From positions 1 to 36,299 of the forward strand of contig WTCA01000003.1 of assembly GCA_013138805.1 (NCBI GenBank): a DNA stretch of 36,299 bases, read 5' to 3'. This document shows, in pieces, positions 16,978 to 26,281 of this stretch. The number at the start of each line of letters is the position of its first letter. Position 1 is the stretch's first letter. Source of the stretch: an archaeon (lineage in GTDB: Archaea; EX4484-52; GLR71). The notes beneath the pieces are model-generated. The model did not search any database. It saw only the letters and a program-made list of their open reading frames with translations, and had not been told where the DNA came from. Made by a program: the position numbers and the translations under genes.

Positions 16978-18342
16978 CTAAAGATTGTTACGGTCAAGAC
17001 CTTTCCAGAACTCATCCCCTTTTATGTCCAGAAGATCTTTGCCTTCAACAAGCGAAAATCCTTTTTTCATCGAATCTGCAATATTTTTTGGTATCCCCCT
17101 ATCAGCCAAATCCTTTGCGCTGCCGTCAAAGAACCAGGTCAGCATAGACATAATGTCAAAATGCTTTCTCCTGACCTCTGAAACCATGCGGTCGCATTCA
17201 AACCAGATGTTCCCGTATTTTTTTTCAAAATTGTCGCGGTTCACCTTAGGGTCGAAAATCCTCGGACCTGTCATCTTCCTGAACCGGGGGACTGTCGGGC
17301 TCAACAGCTCCAGACCTATACCGCAGTCGCTGTCCGCGAACTCCCAGGAAGAGAGGATTATGAAACCTTCGCTTTCAAGGCTGTCTGATATTCGCCTCCT
17401 GAAACGCCTCAGCTGAGGATAAAGTATGTCCTCTATAAGATCAGGCCGGGACAAACGTATTGCCAGATGATAGGTGCCCCGCTCTTTTGCAGACCTCAAT
17501 ATAGCTTTCACGTCTGTCGGCTTCTCAAGAGGGAAAAAGTAGTTTATTGAAGGGTCTTCCATAAACCTACCTGCGAAATATATGAACTGCGCAAGCTTCT
17601 CGCTGGAAAGCACTGCTGCAACATTCCTGTTCCTGTCTGTAGGGTCTATGAAAATCAGTGGCTGGTCTTTGAACTTCCGCTTTATGGCTTTGTGCTCTGA
17701 CTTCCTATAGCCGTTCTCCATATCCATGATTTCCTGATAGCCCCAATCTTGCGCAGATTTAAGAAGATTTAGGAAAGTTCCGCACTTTATTATGAGAAGT
17801 TCGCAGAGGTATCCGGAAAAACCGTTTGTCTTAAGGTCAGAACCGTACGCACCCATTCCTTTCAGGAACTTCTTCAGAAGCCTGACCTCGTCTGGTTTTT
17901 TTAGCGTGTCGAGCACATATTTTGTGTGGAACGGTGTCCTGTCAACTGAGGACATAAGCTTTTTCGTGGATGTTATCTTATAGGCAGGAACTATCTCTAT
18001 CTCGAAACTGCCGACATGACCTTTAGTGTATGGATGCTCTGCATAGCTGATTACATAGTTGCCGCCGAAACGTTTGAATACATTTTTACCGACATTGAGG
18101 CCTTTCTCCTCAAGGTCTTCCTTCTTTGTCTTTACGGGAAAGAATACGAATATGTCCAGATCCTTGTCTCCTGCGATGAATGTGTTTTTTGCAACAGAAC
18201 CCATGAGCCTGGCGTCAAGTGAATATTTTTCTTTTATAAACTTCTTTATGTCGTCAAACATCATCTGGTTCTCTACGACTTCCTTTGTGTCCGGGCGTAT
18301 CTTTTTCAGGGCGTGCTCAAATATTGTTTCGTATGTATCCAT
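16978..18342 (-). CDS. cca: CCA tRNA nucleotidyltransferase, archaeal class I
   Basis: LMGSVAKNTFIAGDKDLDIFVFFP nucleotidyltransferase motif; archaeal CCA-type C-terminal region. Confidence 0.93.
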   Translation of the reverse strand: MDTYETIFEHALKKIRPDTKEVVENQMMFDDIKKFIKEKYSLDARLMGSVAKNTFIAGDKDLDIFVFFPVKTKKEDLEEKGLNVGKNVFKRFGGNYVISYAEHPYTKGHVGSFEIEIVPAYKITSTKKLMSSVDRTPFHTKYVLDTLKKPDEVRLLKKFLKGMGAYGSDLKTNGFSGYLCELLIIKCGTFLNLLKSAQDWGYQEIMDMENGYRKSEHKAIKRKFKDQPLIFIDPTDRNRNVAAVLSSEKLAQFIYFAGRFMEDPSINYFFPLEKPTDVKAILRSAKERGTYHLAIRLSRPDLIEDILYPQLRRFRRRISDSLESEGFIILSSWEFADSDCGIGLELLSPTVPRFRKMTGPRIFDPKVNRDNFEKKYGNIWFECDRMVSEVRRKHFDIMSMLTWFFDGSAKDLADRGIPKNIADSMKKGFSLVEGKDLLDIKGDEFWKGLDRNNL

Positions 18343-18463
18343 GATGATATATGGTTCTTGCTGGTTTATATTTATTGACGGGATTTTGACAGGGGATAAA
18401 ACAATTTTTTGTTAGGCACCACTCATTATATATACTACATTTATCCAAATAAATCATGAGGCA

Positions 18464-18709
18464 GTGTATATGGCAGTGAAAACTAAGGCAAAAGGCAAAA
18501 AAAGAGTCCCCATAAAAGCGAAGACAATTAAAAATGTCAAGAAGGCAGCAAAAGCTAAGAAGACAGAGGTACCTGCTGAGAATAAAGTGACAAAAAAGAC
18601 AATGTCTCTCCCTAAAATAAATACATCAAACATGGCGCAGATAATATACATGATAATGATAATAATCTTCCTTGCCTTTGTGATACTCAAATATCATGAA
18701 ATAATATGA
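18464..18709 (+). CDS. Lys/Ala-rich, C-terminally membrane-anchored small protein
   Basis: Basic N-terminus (KTKAKGKKRVPIKAKTIKNVKKAAKAKK) plus C-terminal TM (IIYMIMIIIFLAFVIL); close to the next gene. Confidence 0.6.
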   Translation: MYMAVKTKAKGKKRVPIKAKTIKNVKKAAKAKKTEVPAENKVTKKTMSLPKINTSNMAQIIYMIMIIIFLAFVILKYHEII

Positions 18710-18719
18710 CGGTGCTTAA

Positions 18720-19532
18720 ATGGAACCTCTGTTCATGCTTAAATACATTGTAGCATTCCTGTCATTCCTCATACTGCTCTACTCACTGTCGCTCCTCCTT
18801 TACCTTGGCGTAAATATCAGGACGTTTAAGAACAAGGATTTTATAGCAATAATACTTCTTCTGATTGGGCTTCTTGCAATAGGTCAGATAGAAAAAATAA
18901 CAAATGTGCTTTACATAGATTTAGCAAATGTTCTTCTTATGGGCATAATACTGCACATGTTCTCAATAATAAGCCTGTTTCTCATATATTTCTATGTGAA
19001 GAAATCAAAGGATATGCTGGGAAAGATGCTTCTGATAGAGCCTGTAGATGAAGATATAGAGAAGAAAGAAAAGAGGGATTTTGAGCTGGAACATGGAAAG
19101 ATACATATAGTTATTGAGAAGCAGCCAAAGAAAGCATATGACATGTTTGTCGACCAGATCAGGTTCGGAAAAAAAGGAGCTGTCATAACTATAGAGCCTA
19201 AGGATAATATACGGGAAAAATACGGACTTAAGAAGACACCTATAATTGAGATTGGTGCAGATTTCACAAGATATATGCGGATAGAACACATACAGCACAA
19301 GCTTGTGGAATTTATCAAAAAAACGAGGAGCGACGGAGTTATAATTATAGACTGCATAGAGAGGCTTATAACCAACACGTCATTTTCAGAAGTATACCAT
19401 ATGATGCAGGTATTGAGAGACTATGCATCAAAGAACAATTCAATACTCATATTGAGCCTAAACAAGGATACGCTTGAAAAAAGAGAGATTGCGCTTCTTG
19501 AAAGAGAGGCAGACATAATAAAGGGCAATTAG
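18720..19532 (+). CDS. DUF835-like membrane protein
   Basis: Three N-terminal TM segments plus soluble domain GVIIIDCIERLITNTSFSEVYHMMQVLRDYASKNNSILILSLNKDTLEKREIALLEREADII. Confidence 0.65.
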   Translation: MEPLFMLKYIVAFLSFLILLYSLSLLLYLGVNIRTFKNKDFIAIILLLIGLLAIGQIEKITNVLYIDLANVLLMGIILHMFSIISLFLIYFYVKKSKDMLGKMLLIEPVDEDIEKKEKRDFELEHGKIHIVIEKQPKKAYDMFVDQIRFGKKGAVITIEPKDNIREKYGLKKTPIIEIGADFTRYMRIEHIQHKLVEFIKKTRSDGVIIIDCIERLITNTSFSEVYHMMQVLRDYASKNNSILILSLNKDTLEKREIALLEREADIIKGN

Positions 19533-19538
19533 ATTGAT

Positions 19539-19742
19539 ATGTTTCTTAGAAAAAAGATTATCAAAGGACATGAATACTGGTACCTTGTAGAGAACAAATG
19601 GGTGGATGGCAGGTCAAAGCAGAAAGTGGTCAAATACCTTGGCAGCCGCGGCAGCTTTGACATGAGCGAGGTCGTGAAAGCAATCGAGAGAAGCAAGTTG
19701 GCTAAGAAGAATTCAGGCGATAAGATTCAGGCAAACAGTTAA
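19539..19742 (+). CDS. Small conserved-type protein resembling the N-terminus of IS1634/IS4-type transposases
   Basis: MFLRKKIIKGHEYWYLVENKWVDGRSKQKVVKYLGSRGS. Confidence 0.6.
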   Translation: MFLRKKIIKGHEYWYLVENKWVDGRSKQKVVKYLGSRGSFDMSEVVKAIERSKLAKKNSGDKIQANS

Positions 19743-19766
19743 ATATGTTTTGCATCAATCATTCTT

Positions 19767-20201
19767 ATGAACAAGATACTTAACATAATGATAGAGAGTA
19801 TGTCATGCGAAAAGAAAAGGCAGCCGTTCGGACCTATCCAGATATCAAGCAACAACCAGATAACAGGGATATCAAAGACAAAGATGATGGACGGCTCTGA
19901 CGGGATTGCTGTAAGCTTTAGGTACACAACACAATACAAGGGAAAAGATGAAGATATAGGCAGTATAGACATTTCAGGAAAAGTGTTCTACAACGGCGAT
20001 AATTTCGAGAAGATAGCAGATATGTGGGACACGGAGAAGAAACTTGATCCTTCTGAATCTGTTAATATAATAAATATCATACTTTCTGAAGCTTCTGTCA
20101 CTGCGGTGATTGTCGCCAACCAAATGAGGCTTCCGCCACCGATACCGTTGCCAAGGGCGAAAGGAAAGATAAGGGAAGTTGACACGAGCTATATTGATTG
20201 A
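19767..20201 (+). CDS. Conserved-looking hypothetical protein (144 aa)
   Basis: Beta-rich protein ending VIVANQMRLPPPIPLPRAKGKI; same strand and spacing as the preceding genes. Confidence 0.6.
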   Translation: MNKILNIMIESMSCEKKRQPFGPIQISSNNQITGISKTKMMDGSDGIAVSFRYTTQYKGKDEDIGSIDISGKVFYNGDNFEKIADMWDTEKKLDPSESVNIINIILSEASVTAVIVANQMRLPPPIPLPRAKGKIREVDTSYID

Positions 20202-20269
20202 TTCTTTTATTAAACTTTTGACTATGTGTGAGAGATAAAAATTTAAAAGAATAATCTTCAGTATATACT

Positions 20270-21487
20270 ATGCATCCTCATGATAGGCTGGCAAATATAA
20301 TCAAAGAGAACTTAGATGTTCTTGAAGAGCCCTGTTTTTTCTATGATACTGATTTTGACGGCTGTGCAAGCATGACCGCCCTGGAAAAGATATATGACTT
20401 CCTTAGGATTAGAACGGAATCCTGTCATATAAATTATTCTGATACATCTGCTGCGATAAGGTTTGCGCGTGAAAAGAAGCCGAAAGAGATTATATTTGTT
20501 GATTATGAGCCGCACGAAAAAGAGTTTGAAGAGATATGCAGGCATGCTGAAAATGTGATAATCCTGGGGCATCACCAAAGGCCAGACATCAAAATGCTTG
20601 AAGAGACAGATAAAAGAGTCAAATATCTTAACCCGCGAGATTATTATGATGGGAACAGCAAAAGAAGAGGCCTTCCTATTGTTTATTTTCTTAATAAGGT
20701 TGCAGAGCTGTATGGCGTCGATACTTCTTTCCAGGCATCTGTTGGCCTTAGAGGATATGGTTTTTCCGACCTTGCAAAAGAGATAGAAGAGAAAAAAGGA
20801 TTAGAGGTTGACATAAGGAAAGTACAAAAAATTATAAGTAAAGGTCTCATGCTTGTTTCCTACAGACTTGAATGCTCCAAATATCTTGTTGATGCCCTTA
20901 GATTATCAAAAAACTATGAAGAAAATGCTATGCACATATTATCAGAAAGGCTCAAAAGACCGGATCCTGAAAAAGAACCAAAAGATGTGATATACTTATA
21001 TGAAAGATTAATGGAATCTGCAAAAGAAAATATAGTTATATTTGAAAAAGAAGGAGTTGTAGGCGATCTTTTAGTGTTTCAGCTAAAGCATTCGAACGGA
21101 GATTATTTTGAACAGATAAAGGCATTCCTGCATGACCCGATAAAAAAAGGGCTTCATAATCATGCGACAGACCTGGGATACTATACTAGCTTAAGCATAA
21201 ACTTCATAGGGGGGAAAAGAAAAGCTTCTATGAGAAGTAATAATTATACAATCAATATTGCAGAAATTTTAAAGAAGACTTTTGAAGACCTGCCTGAAAT
21301 TGAACCTAATTTCGGAGGGCATGAGAACTCAGGAGGATTTGTCTGCTGGCAAGAGGTTCTGCCGGATGTAATAACTGCTTTTGCGAACAATTATTTTGAA
21401 GCTACAGAGCAAAATATCAGGATATCAAAAGAAGACTTGAATGGCTTAAATGATAATGATGATGAGCAGAAAGAGCTGAACTGCTGA
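20270..21487 (+). CDS. DHH-family phosphoesterase (RecJ-like)
   Basis: FYDTDFDGCASMTAL (DxDxDG), EIIFVDYEP, ILGHHQRPD (DHH-like), C-terminal FGGHENSGGFV (GGH). Confidence 0.8.
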   Translation: MHPHDRLANIIKENLDVLEEPCFFYDTDFDGCASMTALEKIYDFLRIRTESCHINYSDTSAAIRFAREKKPKEIIFVDYEPHEKEFEEICRHAENVIILGHHQRPDIKMLEETDKRVKYLNPRDYYDGNSKRRGLPIVYFLNKVAELYGVDTSFQASVGLRGYGFSDLAKEIEEKKGLEVDIRKVQKIISKGLMLVSYRLECSKYLVDALRLSKNYEENAMHILSERLKRPDPEKEPKDVIYLYERLMESAKENIVIFEKEGVVGDLLVFQLKHSNGDYFEQIKAFLHDPIKKGLHNHATDLGYYTSLSINFIGGKRKASMRSNNYTINIAEILKKTFEDLPEIEPNFGGHENSGGFVCWQEVLPDVITAFANNYFEATEQNIRISKEDLNGLNDNDDEQKELNC

Positions 21488-21489
21488 AA

Positions 21490-22554
21490 CTAAATTATTC
21501 TTTCAATTTCCAGATTTTTATAAGCATCCTGCAGATAACCAAGCTCTTCTTTATAGATTTCACGATTTCTCTCAAATATTTCACGAGAGCCTTTAAAGCC
21601 GAAAGTTGCGGCATTTTCAATTGCATCGGTGGTATTTTCAATTGCCCACTCACAGCTTCTCATCCTGCGCCCGATTGATGAATTAAGCTGATCAACAGTA
21701 GTGACGGATATAGGCACAATCTGACGGCCAAACTCTTTTTTAATAGAACTAAACATACCCCCCTCTGTATGGGTAGTCAATGAAGGAAGCATATAAGCGA
21801 TAGGGCTTTTTTTATTGCCGCATATCTCAAGGCTTAAGGAATAAGTGATCAGCTGATTCTCTGAAAGGAAGGTCTCATAAGATGTCAGTGAGGGATTTAG
21901 CTTTACTTCTGCCCACATGTTGTCGCAGAAGTTTCTGCTTAGACAAAAAACAGTATCAGGAATAACTGTTATTTGTGAAGAATCGTTTCTTGGCCTTGGT
22001 GCATATCTTGCTTTGTCAAAATAGGACAAAGTAAGCTGGTACCCTTCGTCTGAAAAATCAAAGAGTCTTTTCTGCATCTTGTTATCAGGAGACCATCTGC
22101 GCTTTTTTATCCAGGAATATTGTTTTCGGCTCTTGATTGATTCAACCATCTGATCATAACATTGTTGATTATAGGTGTATGCTTCATATTCTGCTGTCAG
22201 TTCAGGATTGGCTGAATTGTCAAAACAGGACAGGGACGGCTTAGGGTTTGAGATATTAAGCCTGTATTGAGATGCTTCAACATGAAATGGTATTGCCATA
22301 TCAGCAATGACTGCTTTCTCAAAACTGCTTTCGGTTCTTGGCGGCGTAAGATTCATATAGATTGAAGTAAATGCTTTTCTATTGTCTAAATTTTCAAAAT
22401 TTAGACTAATTTTTGGTGTCGGGAAAGCGACAATCAGTTGGGATCCGAAATAAGGATTTTCAAAGGGCTGCACGATTATCTTTTCAGAATCAGCACCAAA
22501 GCGCCCGTAAAGGTGCTGACATGCCTCATCTGCGAAGTTCTCCATAGAATACAT
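21490..22554 (-). CDS. Hypothetical protein (354 aa)
   Basis: Long ORF with its own upstream AT-rich region; no family recognised. Confidence 0.65.
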   Translation of the reverse strand: MYSMENFADEACQHLYGRFGADSEKIIVQPFENPYFGSQLIVAFPTPKISLNFENLDNRKAFTSIYMNLTPPRTESSFEKAVIADMAIPFHVEASQYRLNISNPKPSLSCFDNSANPELTAEYEAYTYNQQCYDQMVESIKSRKQYSWIKKRRWSPDNKMQKRLFDFSDEGYQLTLSYFDKARYAPRPRNDSSQITVIPDTVFCLSRNFCDNMWAEVKLNPSLTSYETFLSENQLITYSLSLEICGNKKSPIAYMLPSLTTHTEGGMFSSIKKEFGRQIVPISVTTVDQLNSSIGRRMRSCEWAIENTTDAIENAATFGFKGSREIFERNREIYKEELGYLQDAYKNLEIERII

Positions 22555-22749
22555 AAATGGTATAAGGGCTAAAAATATTTAAATTCAGGAGAAAATATAA
22601 GATATATTTAATAATATATACGATAAATAATATATAATCAAATATAGCAAATGTATACTATATACTTATAAAGCAAAACAACAAGATTAGGAATAGTACA
22701 TAAAACATATAAATACTCAGACAACAAAATATAATTAAGCATCTGGTGG

Positions 22750-23028
22750 TTGAAAAACATGAAGAACAATAGCAGTATCAATGAGCTGTTCCTGCATATG
22801 AAACCTGTACAGATTCTTCTCGCTCTCCAGTCAAATCAGGAAAATTATGCATCCACTGTAGCAAAGATTGTTGACTGCACATATTCTCACACTATGAAGA
22901 TTCTTGAGGCATTCCATAAGGAAGATATGGTATCTTTTGAAAAGAAAGGGCGTGTCAAGTTTGTGCGCCTGACAGATAAGGGCAAGAATTTCGCAAGGAA
23001 TTTTGACAAGATAGTCAACAAGATGTAA
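22750..23028 (+). CDS. Winged-helix (MarR-like) transcriptional regulator
   Basis: PVQILLALQSNQENYASTVAKIVDCTYSHTMKILEAFHKEDMVSFEKKGRVKFVRLTDKGKNFA. Confidence 0.8.
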   Translation: MKNMKNNSSINELFLHMKPVQILLALQSNQENYASTVAKIVDCTYSHTMKILEAFHKEDMVSFEKKGRVKFVRLTDKGKNFARNFDKIVNKM

Positions 23029-23031
23029 ATA

Positions 23032-24921
23032 TTATTTCTTTTCTACCATATTACCTACAAGCACAGCTATCTTCTTTCCGTCAAAACGGCCTTTAAGCTC
23101 TGACATAGCCATACCTATCAATGCGCCTTTAGGTGCTTTCGGGTTTTCTGAGATTATCTGATCTATTATCTTTCGTGCATCTTTCTCAGAAAGCGGGGCA
23201 AGACTGTAATTCTTTATGATCTCGTCTGCGAAAAGCTCGGGGTGTCCTGCCTTTATCTTCAGGAACCCGGGAATTGTGTCTTTCAGCATCTTTCCATTGT
23301 CCAGATTGCGGAAAAGATCTTCAAAACCGCTATCATGTATCTTTGATACATCAATCTTATCGCGCTTCTTAAGGTCAGCCAGAGTATTTACAAAGAAGTT
23401 GGCTACGTCTTTAGGTTCCACAACTTTGCAGCTGTCTGATATCTTCTCGAAAAGAACAAGATAGGACGATGATATGATTGCTGATGAAAGCTCGCTGTTG
23501 AGCCCCAGCTTCTGCTCAAACCGTTCTCTTTTAGACTCAAGAGTCTCAGGCATGTCTTTCACAATAGATGCGAGATAACCTGCGCTGACCTTTATTGTTG
23601 CTATATCAGTCTCAGGATACATCCGATGGGCACCTGAAAGCGGGCGGGCATAGCTTGATGTCGCATCAGCATGATTCGGTACTCTTGTCTCTTCGGGCAG
23701 CCCTACAAGGCATTGCCTTGCCCTGTCAAGGACGGATTTTATGGCTTTTTCTGCAGTAGTTTTCGTCTCTGCAATTATAAGGACTAAGTCATCATCTTTT
23801 GCCTGAAGTTTTTTCCTTACAAGGCTGAACTCATGGACAATGCTGTATTTGGACAGGTCTTCATCTGTGTGCAGCATGCCTTTTGCACCGAAAGCTTTCG
23901 CATACTCTGAAAGTTCTTTGCCGAATGTCTTTTTCGGGCATACTTCCCGTTTCAGGACACCTGCAAAACCAGGAAGCTTAAGCGCAAGGACTATTGCGTT
24001 CCTTGATATTAGAGATGATATCAGCTTTGATTTTGTCTTTATGAAAAGATCAGTCACATCTTCCGGATTTGTGCTTATCTTCTTTATGCCTTTCTTATCA
24101 AGCTCGGACTTCAGCGAGTCCATGAACATGTGCCTTTTGACTTCATTTTCCACAAGAAGGTTGAGCCTTGAGAGGTCCTGCCAGCCTTTTATCTCTGTGC
24201 GCGCGCCGTCAAAGATGGATATGTTCACATCCTGACGTATTGAGCCTATACCTCTTTTCATCTGCGGGAAAGATCTTAGAAGCATGCCAATCTTTGATGC
24301 TGTCTCTTTTGCATGGGCGGAATCTTTTATGTCAGGGGCTGTGGTAAGCTCTATCAGGGGAATCCCCAGGCGGCTCAGGGAATAATGAACTTCATCATCT
24401 TTTTTTTCGATTATCTTTGATGCATCTTCCTCAAGAGACATGGACTCAAGATAGACCCTGCCTTTTGATGTATCAAGAAATGATTCCGGGTTGCCCAAAC
24501 CTATGAGTGCAGTTCTCTGGAAACCGCTTGTCGCCGAACCGTCTGTAACAGTCTTTCGCATGACATGGATCTCTTTTGGGATGTTCATCTTCAGGAGTTC
24601 TGCAAAGAGAAGCGCGGTCTTTTTTGCATCTTCGTTTATCGGATGCGGCGGCTCAGCATCCATCTCGACAAGGCATGCTTCATCCTTATACACATGATAT
24701 ATGAAATGGCGTTTTCTTGCAGACTCAAAAAGTGCTGTAATGTCCACATCACCTGTCTCGCCTGCGACAGGCCTTAATTTTCTTCTGACCTGGATGCATT
24801 CATCTTTTTCGGCAAGGGCGCTTGAGCAGCTACAGAAAAGCTTGCCTGTGTCAAGCTCCTGATGAATCTCAAGACCGCATTTGAATCCTAGTTTTTTATA
24901 ATCCAATTCCATCAGCATCAA
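23032..24921 (-). CDS. gatE: Glu-tRNA(Gln) amidotransferase subunit E
   Basis: LGFKCGLEIHQELDTGKLFCSCSS, TVTDGSATSGFQRTALIG, GIGSIRQDVNISI. Start is likely ATG at 24918 or 24912 rather than TTG at 24921. Confidence 0.95.
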   Translation of the reverse strand: MMLMELDYKKLGFKCGLEIHQELDTGKLFCSCSSALAEKDECIQVRRKLRPVAGETGDVDITALFESARKRHFIYHVYKDEACLVEMDAEPPHPINEDAKKTALLFAELLKMNIPKEIHVMRKTVTDGSATSGFQRTALIGLGNPESFLDTSKGRVYLESMSLEEDASKIIEKKDDEVHYSLSRLGIPLIELTTAPDIKDSAHAKETASKIGMLLRSFPQMKRGIGSIRQDVNISIFDGARTEIKGWQDLSRLNLLVENEVKRHMFMDSLKSELDKKGIKKISTNPEDVTDLFIKTKSKLISSLISRNAIVLALKLPGFAGVLKREVCPKKTFGKELSEYAKAFGAKGMLHTDEDLSKYSIVHEFSLVRKKLQAKDDDLVLIIAETKTTAEKAIKSVLDRARQCLVGLPEETRVPNHADATSSYARPLSGAHRMYPETDIATIKVSAGYLASIVKDMPETLESKRERFEQKLGLNSELSSAIISSSYLVLFEKISDSCKVVEPKDVANFFVNTLADLKKRDKIDVSKIHDSGFEDLFRNLDNGKMLKDTIPGFLKIKAGHPELFADEIIKNYSLAPLSEKDARKIIDQIISENPKAPKGALIGMAMSELKGRFDGKKIAVLVGNMVEKK

Positions 24922-25487
24922 CCCTTATTTGCTTCAATTATCTCCTTATTGTAATTGTCAACAAACAGATTTAAAAAATTTATCTTTTCCTTTGCAAGCT
25001 CAAAGCCTTTCCTTGTAGTAAACCATTCTTCCATTGACGGAAGTATCTTAGTGTTTATTATGTCAAGGCCGCCTTTTATCCCCCAGGACGAGAATATCTT
25101 TGAGATGCCTACCGCACCTATGCGATCAAGATGGTCTGCTTCAAAAAGGATTCCTGCCTCAATTGAGGGGTTGTCCGGAAGCGATTCATGGACTGATATC
25201 ACAGCCACTATCTTTTCTGTCATCCTGTCTGACATGTTCATCTTATTGAGTACATCTTTTGCGAGTTTTGCAGATTCTTCTGCGTGGACCGCAAGATTTT
25301 CAGGCGACATGTCAAGTTTTGACCAGCAGATGTCGTGGAGCCATGCTGAAGATATAAGGATATCCATGTCTGCATCGTCGGTCCTGCCTATAGCTTTGCA
25401 GTATCCGACAACCCTTAATGTATGGGCAAAAGTGTCCTGTTTTTTCGACAATGCCTTTTTTACATAGTCAGAGATGAGAGATTCCAT
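24918..25487 (-). CDS. HD-domain phosphohydrolase
   Basis: FAHTLRVVGYC, SSAWLHDICWSK, HAEESAKLAKDVL, VISVHES, FEADHLDRIGAVG. Confidence 0.8.
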   Translation of the reverse strand: MESLISDYVKKALSKKQDTFAHTLRVVGYCKAIGRTDDADMDILISSAWLHDICWSKLDMSPENLAVHAEESAKLAKDVLNKMNMSDRMTEKIVAVISVHESLPDNPSIEAGILFEADHLDRIGAVGISKIFSSWGIKGGLDIINTKILPSMEEWFTTRKGFELAKEKINFLNLFVDNYNKEIIEANKG

Positions 25488-26066
25488 CTACAGCACATCC
25501 TTTTTTGCAGCCCTTATGAATTCCGAAATCAGCCGGTAATTGTATTCAACCATGTTTTTTGTCTGATCGAAAAAAAGTGAATCATGGCTTTGGGATATAA
25601 ATGTATCCAGAGACTTGAGAATCTGTGTATTCGTTTGCTTAAGGTCTTTAAGGACAGATATATGGCTTAGAAGCCCTCGCGGAGTCAGGCTTTCAGCAGT
25701 CTCTGCGTCATATATTATCTTTTCCTCAATTGTTTTCGGCTTTTCTGACAAGTCCCAGTTTTCCTTTTCATGCAGCTTGATTATTTTTTGGACAGCAATG
25801 CGCAGGCTCTGTGGACACTTGATACCTTTCAGAAAAGCCGCGGCTTTATCTGCGCTGTCAATCGCGTGTGTTGACATATTTGTGCTTTCAAAAGCGATAT
25901 CGTGGAGATATGCAGATAGCTCTATAGTCTTTATGTCGCCGCCCAGCTTTGCTGCAAGAGCGAGAGCTGTCTTCCTTACTCTCCGGGCATGAGGGAAGCC
26001 GTCAACTACATCATCTCCAAGCGTTCTTGAAGCGAAATTCCGGGTCATCAACACAATATCATCCAT
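25488..26066 (-). CDS. HD-domain phosphohydrolase
   Basis: GFPHARRVRKTALALA, LSAYLHDIAFE, THAIDSADKAAAFL, IIKLHEKENW, IIYDAETAESLTPRG. Confidence 0.8.
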   Translation of the reverse strand: MDDIVLMTRNFASRTLGDDVVDGFPHARRVRKTALALAAKLGGDIKTIELSAYLHDIAFESTNMSTHAIDSADKAAAFLKGIKCPQSLRIAVQKIIKLHEKENWDLSEKPKTIEEKIIYDAETAESLTPRGLLSHISVLKDLKQTNTQILKSLDTFISQSHDSLFFDQTKNMVEYNYRLISEFIRAAKKDVL

Positions 26067-26281
26067 AGGCAGAACACCATAAGCAAAGTATATGCTTATT
26101 ATTTGGAGTGAAAGAAAATAAAGGTTTTGGGTTGTTTTGGGGGTGGATGCGGAGGGATGTGATAGAATATGCTGTATTTTCCCCCCACCAAATCCAGGGT
26201 TTTAAAAGTTGTATAAATAAATGAGTTAACTATCTATAAAAATCTTATGGTATATTGCATAGAATAATGCAAAGATGCGGC

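Noticed and set aside
18454-18690. Minus-strand hydrophobic ORF of 78 aa
   Set aside because: Exact antisense of the Lys-rich/TM gene; hydrophobicity follows from the complementary Lys/Ala codons.
26110-26210. G-rich tract (gggttgttttgggggtggatgcggaggg) as a G-quadruplex
   Set aside because: Only three runs of three or more G; insufficient for a confident three-tetrad quadruplex.
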